A stretch of 64,000 nt of DNA from Marinicella meishanensis (GTDB taxonomy: Bacteria > Pseudomonadota > Gammaproteobacteria > Xanthomonadales > Marinicellaceae): the NCBI RefSeq assembly GCF_019931145.1, contig NZ_JAIOUV010000003.1:451342-515341 (forward strand). The letters are read 5' to 3'. This document shows positions 1 to 8,872 of this stretch, in pieces; the stretch's first letter is position 1; each line of letters begins with the position of its first letter. The position numbers were made by a program, and so were the translations under genes. The notes below the pieces were generated by a model that was given only the letters and a program-made list of their open reading frames with translations, was not told the DNA's origin and did no database searches.

Positions 1-2815
1 AGTTCACCGTTTCGTTGTTTTCCACATTGGCGTCATCCACGGGGATGAAAGAGGCATTTTGGACGGTGCCATTGGTGGCGCCCATGGGGAAGGTCAAGGT
101 TTGGGTGCCTATGGCGGTGTAATCGCTGCCACTGGTGGCGGAACCGCCGCCGGCATCGACCACATCCACTGACAAGGGCGCGGTCAAGGGGATGGGTGTA
201 GACAACACCACTGCCGGGTTCAAGACCGAGCCTTCATTGGCCGTGGCACTGCTGGTGGTTTGGAAAGCCACCGATGCCTCGTCATCGGTGATGGTCGCCA
301 CATGGGTGGTGGGCGCGACCAAAGCAGCCGAGGTGGGGCCGACCAAATTCTGTAAGGCCAGGTTAACCGTTTCATTGCCTTCAGAGGTGGGGTCATCAAT
401 CGGTGTCAAAGTGGTGGCTTGGGTGCTGCCATTGGTGGCACCGATGGGGAAGTTGGCCACCTGTGTGCCAAAGGCGTTGTAATCCACGCCGCTGGTGGCC
501 GTTCCGCCACCGGCATCGATCGCATCCACGGACACAGCGACATTCAACTGGCCGCCGCTGGGGATGGACAACAACACATTGACTGTCAATGGTGTGGCTT
601 CATTGGCCGTGGCACTGCTGGGGGCTTGGAAGGCCACCGTGGCGGTGTCATCTTCGGTGATGGTCACGGTGTGGGCATTTTGGGTGCCAATGGAACCGGT
701 GCCCACCAAGTTTTGCAGGGCCAAGTTGACCGTTTCATTGTTTTCCACATCGGGATCATTCAGCGGGGTCAACACCGCATTTTGTGTGGTGCCATTGGTG
801 GATCCCAGTGGAAACGTGATGGTTTGGGTGCCCACTGCGGTGTAATCGCTGCCACTGGTGGCGGTACCACCACCGGCATCCACCACATCAACCGACACCG
901 GAGCGGTCAGGGCGATGGGGGTGCTCAACACCACCACCACATTCAGCGCGGTGCCTTCATCGGTGGTGGCGCTGCTGGTGGTTTGGAACGAAACCGCCGC
1001 TTCATCGTCGGTGATGGACACGGTGTGAGCCGTTTGCCCACCCAATGCAGCCGCCGGTGGGCCGACCAGGTTTTGTAAGGACAGATCCACCGTTTCATTG
1101 CCTTTTGAATTGGGGTCATCCAATGGGGTTAAGGTGGTGTTTTGGATGGCGCCATTGCCGGTGCCCACCGCAAAGGTCACGGTTTGGGTGCCAAAGGCGG
1201 TGTAGTCCACCCCACTGGTTGCTGTGCCAGTGCCGGCATCAATGGCATCGGCACTCACGGCCACATCCAATTGGCCGCCACTGGGGATGTTCAAGCGCAC
1301 CGCCACATCCAAAGGTGTGCTCTCATTGCTGGTGGCACTGCCGGCCAAGTCAAATTCCACGGTGGCCACATCGTCTTCGTTGATGGTCACCGTGTGGGTG
1401 TCTTGGTTACCCAGTAAAGCCGGCCCACTGATGTTCTGCATTTGCAGGTTGACCGTTTCGTTGTTTTCGACGTTGGTGTCATTCAAAGGGTTCAGCACCA
1501 CATTCATGGTGGCGCCATTGGTCGCACCCAAGGGGAAGGTCACAGTCTGTGTGCCAAAGGCGGTGTAATCCGCGCCACTGGTGGCACTCCCACCGCCGGC
1601 ATCCACCACATCCACCGACACCGCAGCGGTCAAGGGTGCGGTCGCGGTCAGTTCCACCACCACATTCAAGGCGGTGCCTTCGTCCGTGGTGCTGCTGGTG
1701 GCTGCCTGGAACTCGACCGCGGTGTCATCGACCACGTCGTTGGTGACGGTGACGGCCAAATCTTGCACGTCGGTGGCGGCCCCAGAGTCGGTGACGGTGA
1801 CTTGGACGTTGTAAACGTTGTCAGTGTCCACGTCGCTGGGATTCTCAAAATCGGGTGCAGAAATGAAGCTCAACACGCCGGTGTTCACATCGATGGTGAA
1901 CAAGGCATCATCAATCGCACCGGTGATGCTGTAGGTCAAACCAGCCCCTTCCACATCGCCTTCAGGGTCGGTGGCATTGACATCAATCACCGCGGTTTGG
2001 TTCTCTTGCACACTGACTGCTGCAGGGGTGGTGATGGTGGGGGCGTTGTTTTCCAAATCCACCACATCCATGCGCACATAAATTTGATTGGTGTCTTTGG
2101 TCACAAACACCGCTGTCAGGTCAGCAAAACTGCCGTTCACGGTGGTGTCATTTTGCGGGTCGGTGTTGGCTGGATTGACTGTGCTCCAATCCCCCGTCAG
2201 GCCATCAACCATGATGGTCACGGCCCAGGCCACCCCGGTCACGCCGACCAGCACCAGCCCCACGGCCATGGATCGGGACCAATGGCGTCGGGTGAACCAC
2301 CACATCAACAACACCAAGCCGAACAGTGCCAGCCAACCCAAGGAGGGAATGGGCAAAGCAAAACCCAGGGCGATCGGGCCGCCGCTGCCATTGGTCAGCA
2401 CCACGTCTTCGGCGGTGTCAGAATCGGTGTGAAAATAAAACAACACCCGGCGACTGCCGGTCAGGTCCAAATTGTTCTGGTTGACCCCAGCTTCAAACAC
2501 ATCGGCGCCGCCCAGTCCGGTGTTCAAACCCAAAGCGGCCCCTGGAATGGGCATACCACCATCCAATACCCCAGCGTTACAGGTGTGTAACTGGGTGCTG
2601 ATGATGACGGGTGGTAAACTGGAATCGGTGGTGATGGTCAAGCGGTTTTCAACGCCATCAACGGTGGTACCAAAAGCGGGTAAATTCACCACACAACCGG
2701 TGGCTGCGTCGGCATCGGTATCCAGATAAACGTGATAAAAACGATTTTGTGCATTGGCCACAGAAAACAGTGCCGTGCACACCAGGAACGCCGAAACGAC
2801 CAAACGATACATCAT
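1..2815 (-). CDS. Calx-beta repeat surface protein, 5' part (cut by window edge)
   Basis: About 938 codons are open from an ATG at 2815 to the left edge; an ATG-ATG pair follows an AGGG-type SD. Residues 1-22 form a signal peptide ending in VANA. A ~130-residue domain follows, then at about 155-180 the segment PIPSLGW, a hydrophobic stretch and Arg-Arg, which resembles an IPTL-CTERM sorting signal. A second hydrophobic, signal-like stretch ending in VAWA lies at about 182-197. Next come a ~60-residue domain, a cadherin-like domain (about 255-365, with DPEGD, FTID and GVLSF patterns) and at least five Calx-beta repeats of ~120 residues (EGTALNV, ATSGxDYTA and NETVNL motifs). Calx-beta and cadherin folds usually bind calcium in adhesins. 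The role here is inferred as a large exported adhesin or surface protein. The C-terminus lies outside the window. Confidence 0.85.
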   Translation of the reverse strand, partial: MMYRLVVSAFLVCTALFSVANAQNRFYHVYLDTDADAATGCVVNLPAFGTTVDGVENRLTITTDSSLPPVIISTQLHTCNAGVLDGGMPIPGAALGLNTGLGGADVFEAGVNQNNLDLTGSRRVLFYFHTDSDTAEDVVLTNGSGGPIALGFALPIPSLGWLALFGLVLLMWWFTRRHWSRSMAVGLVLVGVTGVAWAVTIMVDGLTGDWSTVNPANTDPQNDTTVNGSFADLTAVFVTKDTNQIYVRMDVVDLENNAPTITTPAAVSVQENQTAVIDVNATDPEGDVEGAGLTYSITGAIDDALFTIDVNTGVLSFISAPDFENPSDVDTDNVYNVQVTVTDSGAATDVQDLAVTVTNDVVDDTAVEFQAATSSTTDEGTALNVVVELTATAPLTAAVSVDVVDAGGGSATSGADYTAFGTQTVTFPLGATNGATMNVVLNPLNDTNVENNETVNLQMQNISGPALLGNQDTHTVTINEDDVATVEFDLAGSATSNESTPLDVAVRLNIPSGGQLDVAVSADAIDAGTGTATSGVDYTAFGTQTVTFAVGTGNGAIQNTTLTPLDDPNSKGNETVDLSLQNLVGPPAAALGGQTAHTVSITDDEAAVSFQTTSSATTDEGTALNVVVVLSTPIALTAPVSVDVVDAGGGTATSGSDYTAVGTQTITFPLGSTNGTTQNAVLTPLNDPDVENNETVNLALQNLVGTGSIGTQNAHTVTITEDDTATVAFQAPSSATANEATPLTVNVLLSIPSGGQLNVAVSVDAIDAGGGTATSGVDYNAFGTQVANFPIGATNGSTQATTLTPIDDPTSEGNETVNLALQNLVGPTSAALVAPTTHVATITDDEASVAFQTTSSATANEGSVLNPAVVLSTPIPLTAPLSVDVVDAGGGSATSGSDYTAIGTQTLTFPMGATNGTVQNASFIPVDDANVENNETVN
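117..1660. repeat. Tandem ~360-bp repeats encoding Calx-beta domains
   Basis: The block containing 'ccactggtggc' followed by a 'ccggcatc' segment recurs near 117, 476, 840, 1200 and 1563, giving spacings of about 359, 364, 360 and 363 bp. Each unit encodes one Calx-beta domain of the - strand surface protein. Units look more alike in alternate positions, for example 117 with 840 and 1563, and 476 with 1200, which suggests expansion as a two-domain block. Such arrays can change copy number by recombination. Confidence 0.8.
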
Positions 2816-3009
2816 GATTGAGCCCTATGTTTTTGTTGTTGTGTTGTGAGGAATGCGAATTGAAACTGCATTTAATTGATTCTTCACCCTTTCAAACCAC
2901 CATAAAATATTTGTAAAAAAATGTCAATTGTTTATGACTGGATCGAACCGATGCCGCCAGTTGCAGTCGAATGAATTAATTTAGCCACCATTCAGCCACA
3001 AGGTATACA

Positions 3010-3696
3010 ATGTTCTTTTTAACCACCCATCATGACAATATGAAGAAGATATCCACGTTTTTGCTGTTGTTGTCTTTGTCGGCCCCCTGGGCCTGGGCCC
3101 AAACCAATGAGGCCAACACCGAGGCTCAGAAGCAGCCAGATCCACAGCAGTTGTTGGCCGATCTGCGGGCTGATTTGACGGGGTTGTCAGCCCAATTTGT
3201 GCAATACGAATTGGGTAGCCAAGGGGAGCAAATTGACCCCAACAGCGGCATGGTTTGGATGCAGTCGCCGGCGCAATTTCGGTGGCACTACCTGCAGCCC
3301 ATCGAACAATTGATTGTGGCCGACGGTGACAACGTCTGGGTTTATGATGAAGATTTGGAACAAGTCACGGTCAAACAACAAGACAATGAATTGAACCCCA
3401 TCTATGTCATCATCAACGACGAAAAGTCGCAGCAACATTACGACATCCGCTATGAAACCCAAGAGGCGGGACATGATTGGATCAGCCTGACCCCGAAAAA
3501 CCGCAGCGAAGATGTGAAAACCGTGTGGCTGGCTTTGGCCGACGATGTGGTCAAGCAAATCAAAGTTCACAACCACTTTGATCAAACCATGGTGTTTGAA
3601 TTCACCGAGATCAAACGCAACCCCGATTTGACCGGTGGCCTGTTCCAGTTTGTGCCGCCTGAGGGGGTGGATGTGATCAAAGCCGTGGATGAATGA
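3010..3696 (+). CDS. lolA: Outer-membrane lipoprotein carrier protein LolA
   Basis: LolA is the periplasmic chaperone that takes lipoproteins from the LolCDE transporter to LolB at the outer membrane. The 228-residue product has a signal peptide ending in AWA|QT and a LolA-type beta-barrel. Typical stretches visible are the early 'GLSAQFVQ', 'GMVWMQSPAQFRWHY', 'VADGDNVWVYDEDLEQV' and the C-terminal 'FQFVPPEGVDVI'. The ATG at 3010 has AAGG about six bases upstream. The ATG at 3040 would give a cleaner signal peptide (MKKISTF), so the start is open. The stop overlaps the rarA start in an ATGA, so the two are translationally coupled, as in many gammaproteobacteria. Confidence 0.92.
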   Translation: MFFLTTHHDNMKKISTFLLLLSLSAPWAWAQTNEANTEAQKQPDPQQLLADLRADLTGLSAQFVQYELGSQGEQIDPNSGMVWMQSPAQFRWHYLQPIEQLIVADGDNVWVYDEDLEQVTVKQQDNELNPIYVIINDEKSQQHYDIRYETQEAGHDWISLTPKNRSEDVKTVWLALADDVVKQIKVHNHFDQTMVFEFTEIKRNPDLTGGLFQFVPPEGVDVIKAVDE

Positions 3697-4988
3697 TCGA
3701 CACTGAACCCCGCATCCAACACCAGCCCTTGGCTGACCGTTTGCGTCCCCAGTCCTTGTCTGAAGTGGTGGGACAACAACACCTGGTGGGACCAGGCAAG
3801 CCATTGGCGCGCTTGTTGGAACGGCAGCACATCCATTCCATGGTGTTTTGGGGGCCACCGGGTACCGGTAAAACCACTTTGGCCCACGTCATCAGTCAAG
3901 CCATGGAGGCCCGCTTGATCAATTTATCGGCGGTGTTGTCCGGGGTCAAAGACATCCGGGCGGCCATCGTTGAGGCAGAAGCGGCCTTGCCGCAACGCAC
4001 GTTGTTGTTCGTGGATGAGATTCACCGCTTCAACAAATCCCAGCAAGATGCTTTCCTGCCCCACCTGGAAAGTGGCTTGGTGACTTTGATTGGGGCCACC
4101 ACCGAAAATCCTTCATTTGCTTTGAACAACGCCTTGTTGTCGCGGTTGAAGGTCTACATTCTGAACAGTTTGTCTGACGATGACTTGCTGCAGTTGTTGC
4201 AACAAAGCCTGGCCGCGGCCGCAATTCCATTGAGCATGAGCGAGTCCCAACAACTGACTTTGGTGCGGGCGGCCGATGGCGATGGGCGCAAGTTGCTCAG
4301 TTTGTTGGAAATCTTGCAAGACTATGTGACCGAAGGGGCCGTCACCGACGCCCACATTGAGTTGGTCACCAGTGGTCAAACCCGGCGCTTTGACAAGGCC
4401 GGTGATGAATTTTACGACCAGATTTCGGCGCTGCACAAATGCGTGCGGTCATCGCATCCGGATGCGGCCTTGTATTGGTTGGCCCGCATGCTCGATGGCG
4501 GTTGTGATCCCTTTTATTTGGCCCGCAGGATTTTGCGCATGGCCAGTGAAGACATTGGCAATGCCGATCCCCGGGCCATCTCATTGTGTTTGGATGCGTG
4601 GCAAACCTACGAGCGATTGGGCACGCCAGAAGGCGACTTGGCCCTGGCCCAGGCGGTGGCTTACCTGGCCAGTTGTGCCAAATCCAATGCCGTGTACATG
4701 GCCTTCAAGCAGGCCCAAAGCGATGTGCGCCAATACGGCACCTTACCGGTGCCCATGCACCTGCGCAACGCGCCCACCCGCTTGATGAAAGAATCGGGCT
4801 ATGGCGCCGGCTATCAGTACGATCACGATGCCGCAGGTGGCATTGCCTACAGCCAAACTGGATTCCCAGAAACGATGGGTGAACCCGCGTATTACCAGCC
4901 GGTTGATCGGGGCTTGGAACGCAAAATTGCAGAAAAAATCAACCACATTCGACAACAACGGGCCCAAGCCCAAGGGGGCGGTTCCTGA
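3693..4988 (+). CDS. rarA: Replication-associated recombination protein RarA (MgsA), AAA+ ATPase
   Basis: RarA is a clamp-loader-like AAA+ ATPase that acts at stalled replication forks. The 431-residue length matches the family. Near the N-terminus is '[16 protein letters not shown]'. The Walker A is GPPGTGKTT (about residues 53-61), the Walker B is [16 protein letters not shown] (about 108-123), sensor 1 is '[10 protein letters not shown]', and a conserved C-terminal helical tetramerisation region carries '[25 protein letters not shown]'. It overlaps lolA upstream by 4 bases, and its TGA shares a base with the crcB ATG, so lolA-rarA-crcB look like one transcript. Confidence 0.96.
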   Translation: MIDTEPRIQHQPLADRLRPQSLSEVVGQQHLVGPGKPLARLLERQHIHSMVFWGPPGTGKTTLAHVISQAMEARLINLSAVLSGVKDIRAAIVEAEAALPQRTLLFVDEIHRFNKSQQDAFLPHLESGLVTLIGATTENPSFALNNALLSRLKVYILNSLSDDDLLQLLQQSLAAAAIPLSMSESQQLTLVRAADGDGRKLLSLLEILQDYVTEGAVTDAHIELVTSGQTRRFDKAGDEFYDQISALHKCVRSSHPDAALYWLARMLDGGCDPFYLARRILRMASEDIGNADPRAISLCLDAWQTYERLGTPEGDLALAQAVAYLASCAKSNAVYMAFKQAQSDVRQYGTLPVPMHLRNAPTRLMKESGYGAGYQYDHDAAGGIAYSQTGFPETMGEPAYYQPVDRGLERKIAEKINHIRQQRAQAQGGGS

Positions 4989-5350
4989 TGGGCGCTTGGT
5001 TGGCTGTGGCATTGGGTGGTGCCTTGGGCGCCAGCATCCGCTTTGGGGTGAACCAACTGGTTACACACTGGTTCCAGGCACCTTTGTTTTGGGCCACTTT
5101 GGCGGTCAATGTGGTGGGCTGTTTTGCCATGGGCCTGGCGTACCAGCACATTCAGGCCCAAGTCGCGGTCAATGAGACTTTTCGTTTGTTTGTGACCGTG
5201 GGCTTTTTGGGGGCCTTGACCACCTGGTCAACGTTTTCCATGGAAACGGTGGTGATGATGCAAAATGGCCAGGTGCTGAAAGCCGCGGTCTACACATTGG
5301 CCACCACTTTGTTTTGTTTTGCGGCCTTTTGGCTGGGAGTGAAATCATGA
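4988..5350 (+). CDS. crcB: Fluoride ion channel CrcB/Fluc
   Basis: Fluc proteins are small dual-topology inner-membrane fluoride exporters that work as antiparallel dimers. The 120-residue product has four hydrophobic segments and the family signatures GGALGASIRFGVN, the pore Asn in 'LAVNVVGCFAMG', and the polar 'GALTTWSTFSMET' stretch in helix 3. The start overlaps the rarA stop by one base (TGATG). No fluoride riboswitch is seen, as expected for a gene inside an operon. It is followed in a 4-base overlap by a secreted beta-propeller gene. Confidence 0.93.
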   Translation: MGAWLAVALGGALGASIRFGVNQLVTHWFQAPLFWATLAVNVVGCFAMGLAYQHIQAQVAVNETFRLFVTVGFLGALTTWSTFSMETVVMMQNGQVLKAAVYTLATTLFCFAAFWLGVKS

Positions 5351-6273
5351 AAATACTCTGGCTGGTCTTGTTGGGGCTTTGGACCCATGTCTTGGGGGCG
5401 GAGGATAAACCGGCCACCCCAGCGGTGCCGGCCTTGCCAGGTAATGAGATTTTGTTGTATGACATCAAATCCTTGCCGGATGGCTTGCTCAAACTAGAGG
5501 GCGGCCAAAACATCACCCAACAACCGGGCTACGATTCCCAGCCCAAATTCTCAGCCGATGGACAGTTCATTTTTTACACCCACGCGGTGATGACCGACAC
5601 GGGTTTCCAAATGGACATCTGGCAACACGACTTGAACAGCGGAAAAAACCAGCCTTATTTGGTCACGGCCGAAAGTGAGTATTCGCCCACACCCCTGTTG
5701 CATGGCCCCGGCTTGAGCGTGGTGCAAGTGGATGCAGCCGGAGACCAATACGTGGTGCTGCTCAACAACCAGGCCGAACCCGGTAAACAGTCCAAACGCC
5801 ACAGTGATTTGAAACAAGTGGGTTATTTCAATTGGACCCAAGGTGGGCACTTGTGGAGTTTTGTGCTGAACGAGCACAATGGCGGCGATTTGTATCGGCA
5901 GGGCCCCGATATGGTGGCGAACAAACTGGCTGACAACGTCGGCCGTGCCTTCATCACCGATGCCACTGCCCAGACGATTCATTATGTGGATATGAACACC
6001 ACGCCACACCGCATTCATCGGCGCACTGCCAAAGACACCACCGCCACCGATGTGATGCCCTTGCCCATGGGCGTGGAGGATTTCACCCTGGACAGCCAAG
6101 GCCGCTTCTGGGCCGGTCGTGACAACACCTTGTTCGTCAGCACCGACCAACGACGTTGGTATATCGTGCATGAATTCAATGACCCGAATTTACACCAGAT
6201 TACCCGTCTCACCACCAACCCTGCAGCCGACCGCATCGCCATTGTGTTTGCAGAAAAAACCGCCGCAGAATAG
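5347..6273 (+). CDS. Exported TolB/PD40-type beta-propeller protein
   Basis: This 308-residue product starts at the ATG at 5347, which overlaps the crcB stop as ATGA; an in-frame start at 5314 would lie inside crcB and is less likely. Residues 1-19 form a signal peptide (KILWLVLLGLWTHVLGA|ED). The mature part has PD40-like propeller strands such as 'YDSQPKFSADGQFIFYTH' (about 58-75) and repeated short beta blocks to the end. No catalytic motif is visible. It is presumably periplasmic and may act as a binding or scaffold protein; no specific function is claimed. It closes the lolA-rarA-crcB transcript 27 bases before tRNA-Arg. Confidence 0.8.
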   Translation: MKILWLVLLGLWTHVLGAEDKPATPAVPALPGNEILLYDIKSLPDGLLKLEGGQNITQQPGYDSQPKFSADGQFIFYTHAVMTDTGFQMDIWQHDLNSGKNQPYLVTAESEYSPTPLLHGPGLSVVQVDAAGDQYVVLLNNQAEPGKQSKRHSDLKQVGYFNWTQGGHLWSFVLNEHNGGDLYRQGPDMVANKLADNVGRAFITDATAQTIHYVDMNTTPHRIHRRTAKDTTATDVMPLPMGVEDFTLDSQGRFWAGRDNTLFVSTDQRRWYIVHEFNDPNLHQITRLTTNPAADRIAIVFAEKTAAE

Positions 6274-6300
6274 AATGGGCTCCATGCTGAAACTCAACAC

Positions 6301-6376
6301 GCGCCCGTAGCTCAGTGGATAGAGCAACCGCCTCCTAAGCGGTAGGTCGCAGGTTCAACTCCTGCTGGGCGCGCCA
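6301..6376 (+). tRNA. tRNA-Arg (anticodon CCT)
   Basis: A complete cloverleaf can be folded. The acceptor stem GCGCCCG pairs with TGGGCGC; the D arm is GCTCAGTGGATAGAGC; the anticodon stem ACCGC/GCGGT encloses loop CTCCTAA with anticodon CCT (reads AGG); the T arm is GCAGG TTCAACT CCTGC; the discriminator is G and the CCA end is encoded. A Rho-independent terminator follows directly. No integrase or att-like duplication is seen next to it. Confidence 0.97.
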
Positions 6377-6407
6377 CACAAAACAGCCGCGCCTGCGGCT
6401 TTTTGTG
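6375..6407 (+). terminator. Rho-independent terminator after tRNA-Arg
   Basis: The stem AGCCGC (6385-6390), loop GCCT and GCGGCT (6395-6400) is followed by TTTT. Flanking CACAAAA and TTTTGTG extend the stem, so it is nearly symmetrical. Confidence 0.85.
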
Positions 6408-7353
6408 TGTGGTGAGTCCAGCAGTATCGTCAGAACCGCCAAGCCTGGGACTTGGCCTGGTTCAAATATCAAGATTCTCAGGCTGTCTCGAAAAGGCTTC
6501 GACAAGCTCAGCCACCTTGCATTTAAGCTCGCCGAGCTTGTCGAGGTGAAGGTGATTGTTGAATTAAATTAATTGGACTTTTTGTTGATGACAGTTTGAA
6601 CCATCTCAAACACACCCCTCAATTCCCTCTCGGCCGAAACCGCTCCAAGCTCGCTCGGCACACCTACCTCCCTGTAGGCGAGAGGGGTGGATTAATAGAA
6701 ACATTGTGAGATGACGGGAAAGATTCAACCCCGCTTTTTATTGGAGCGCCGACTTCAGTCGGCGTTGGATGGTCAATAATGCAAGAGGATCAGGCTGAAT
6801 GTGTAAACACTCATTGGGTGAATTGATGATGGCTGCGGCTCTCCGCCTGGCCATGCCACCGACTGAAGTCGGTGCTTCAGTCGATGTCACAGTGGGCTTT
6901 AGCTCAAACTAACGCCATCCCGAGCGAAGCCGAGGGATTTCAAAACTCTCTCGAGATCCCTCCACTCACTGCGTTCGGTCGGCATGACAGTGGCTTCGGT
7001 GTTTCACACCCCCCTCAATCCCCACTCGCCTTAATGAATGAACCTTAAAAATGAAGGTATGCCGCGTGTGCAGGATACAGTAGCGGCCAAGAGAGGAGGT
7101 TTAATAAACTCATTCTGAAGTCCCTGGAGTGATTCAACCCCGCGTTCTGATGGAGCGCCCACTTCAGTCGGCGAAATGGTGGGGTTTCAAGCCGCAGTCA
7201 TCTCCCAAGTGCACGAAGAGATATTGTAACTTTTGTAGTGGCTCCAAAAGTAGAAGGTATATTGCCAATTAACTCGTTGCTCTTTTAGTACAGCAAAAGA
7301 ACTTTATGGCGTCCGGATCTTGGGTTAACCGGTCCAGAATGGGAGGCAGGTTA
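6408..7353. repeat. Gene-free repeat island with palindromic CGACTTCAGTCG elements
   Basis: No convincing gene is present in ~950 bp. Near-palindromic cores lie at 6749-6762 (CCGACTTCAGTCGG), 6859-6872 (inverted form) and 7158-7171. The first and third sit in a longer direct repeat ('gattcaaccccg' to 'cagtcggcg', about 6721-6764 and 7132-7173). A 'cttcgacaagctcagcc' motif at about 6497 and its 'gccgagcttgtcgag' counterpart at about 6531 form a loose inverted repeat, and 'cgagcgaagccgaggga' lies at about 6921. The same core family recurs at 42.1-42.7 kb. These look like REP/BIME-type dispersed palindromes. Confidence 0.7.
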
Positions 7354-7860
7354 TCAAGGATCGATCAGTGGTCCGCCCACATATTTCATAAATACATCAC
7401 TTCGTTCATAAAGTTGGCTGAACTTGTCCTTAATGCCTTGATCATGCACAAAGCCGTTCTTTTCATAGAGGTGAATGGCGGCTTCGCATTTTTTATTGGT
7501 GAGTAAAAACAGCGTGTCACAATCCATCCTGTTGCATTCATTGATCACGTGCTTGATCAGGGCTTGTCCTGCTTTCAGTCCACGGGATTTTTCGAGCACA
7601 CCCATCTTGGTGAGTTCATACCAGCCATTTCCTGCGTTCTTCACCGCGCAGGTTCCTATCACACCCAAGTCCTGATGGCTGGCAAACCAGATTTGACCTC
7701 CTTGGTCGATGATGTGTTTTTGTGGCTGAGAAAGAATCATTTCATCAATTTCTTCCATCACAAACATGTCATTGACCCACTCGGCATTGATGTTGTAAAA
7801 ATACTCAGCAAGTTCGGGGTGGAACGGTATGATTTGAATATCGAGGTTATTTGTTTGCAT
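7354..7860 (-). CDS. GNAT-family N-acetyltransferase
   Basis: This is a predicted acetyl-CoA-dependent acetyltransferase of unknown substrate, 168 residues. The ATG at 7860 has GGAG eight bases upstream; a longer frame reaching 7956 would run well inside the MarR gene. The GNAT core is visible as beta-strand 'GTCAVKNAGNGWYELTKMGVLEKSRGLKAGQALIKHVI' (acetyl-CoA pyrophosphate loop, R/Q-x-x-G-x-G/A-like, about residues 78-115), followed by 'LFLLTNKKCEAAIHLYEKNGF', the usual motif B. It overlaps the upstream MarR gene by 14 bases, so the pair is cotranscribed and probably functionally linked. Confidence 0.87.
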   Translation of the reverse strand: MQTNNLDIQIIPFHPELAEYFYNINAEWVNDMFVMEEIDEMILSQPQKHIIDQGGQIWFASHQDLGVIGTCAVKNAGNGWYELTKMGVLEKSRGLKAGQALIKHVINECNRMDCDTLFLLTNKKCEAAIHLYEKNGFVHDQGIKDKFSQLYERSDVFMKYVGGPLIDP

Positions 7861-8344
7861 GATATTTCTCCATGGTTCTTTGATAGAGAGATTTCTCTGA
7901 TAAGGCCTTTTCAAACTGGATGATGGCCTGGTAAAAATCAAATCCACTGTCTTCACACAAAGACATGGCGGCTTCTTTCACAGCACTGCGGATAGGCTCC
8001 ATGCTTTTGAATTCACTTCTGCCTTTTGCTGTTAAGGACAGCATTTTTTTTCTCAGATCCTTTTCATCTGGACGACTTCTGGCCAGGTCATTTTTTATCA
8101 GTTCTTTACTGAATTGGCTGATACAGGGCTGGCTCAGCCCCAGCAATTCAGAAGCTTCAACGACAGAAACAGATTCTCGTTCATGCATCAGTGACATGAA
8201 GGTGAACCACTTGGGTTGAATGTCCTGATCCATGTATTTGTAGACTCGTAAAGCGTCGCTCATCATTCTGTCGCTCAATCGTTTTAAGCGACTGCCGAGT
8301 GCCACTTCCCCCAATTCATCAAAATAATCTATTTTCTTTGGCAT
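7847..8344 (-). CDS. MarR-family transcriptional regulator
   Basis: The 165-residue product has a central winged helix-turn-helix. 'SVVEASELLGLSQPCISQFSKELIKNDLARSRPDEKDLRKKMLSLTAKG' (about 58-107) contains the recognition helix and the wing with the D-x-R/K-K pattern typical of MarR dimers. It overlaps the acetyltransferase gene by 14 bases. MarR-GNAT pairs are common, and the regulator probably controls its own operon. The ~500-bp region upstream is AT-rich and gene-free, so the promoter should lie there. Confidence 0.87.
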   Translation of the reverse strand: MPKKIDYFDELGEVALGSRLKRLSDRMMSDALRVYKYMDQDIQPKWFTFMSLMHERESVSVVEASELLGLSQPCISQFSKELIKNDLARSRPDEKDLRKKMLSLTAKGRSEFKSMEPIRSAVKEAAMSLCEDSGFDFYQAIIQFEKALSEKSLYQRTMEKYHANK

Positions 8345-8872
8345 GTAATCAAAGTGTTCATGGCTGAAGTATTAATAATTATATAAGCAATTATGTAAAA
8401 TTCAAGAGTCAAATAAAAAAAATTGAAATTGAGGGACAGGATCCCACCAAAAAGGCCAGCCAGAGAACAGTTTGTGGTTGACCACTTTGGCAGTCTCAAA
8501 ACTGCACAACACCGCAACCTGGTAAACATGGGTTCGTTCTACCGTCCAATGGCTGAGAAACCGATTGATTTAAATCTGGTGAGTTCATCCATCCAATTAG
8601 ACGATCGTTCACATTGGCAGCCAAATTATCTGTGACAAAGCTTTGATTGGCGTGTAAGAATATTTCTGTGAAGTCCATGTCCTTGGATTTGCATTATATG
8701 GAACATCAAAACCTGATATCGACTATGGAAAGTTCTGTATGTTTAATTAATACTGATTTTATTTTATCATTAGGAGGGTGTAGAACCCAGCCAATGCTGT
8801 GATGTTGAAAGTAGCTAAAGATAAGGCTGCCAAATCAAATCATCATTGCATCATTTAAATAAATGCCTGAAC
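8345..8872. other. AT-rich gene-free stretch
   Basis: No supported gene was found in about 530 bp. Short open frames occur on both strands (8423-8635 +, 8496-8678 -) but lack an SD and family-like sequence. The base composition is clearly more AT-rich than the flanking core genes. It should hold the promoter of the MarR-GNAT pair. Confidence 0.5.

Noticed and set aside
419..2590. Long + strand open frames (for example 419-1078 and 1442-2590)
   Set aside because: They are antisense to the Calx-beta protein; the - strand frame has a signal peptide and regular repeats, while these have His/Gly-rich noise and no SD.
6301..7353. Integrated island at tRNA-Arg
   Set aside because: No integrase, no duplicated tRNA 3' end, and only dispersed palindromes follow.
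8423..8678. Short frames at 8423-8635 (+) and 8496-8678 (-)
   Set aside because: No SD, no recognisable sequence, and they overlap each other on opposite strands in AT-rich DNA.
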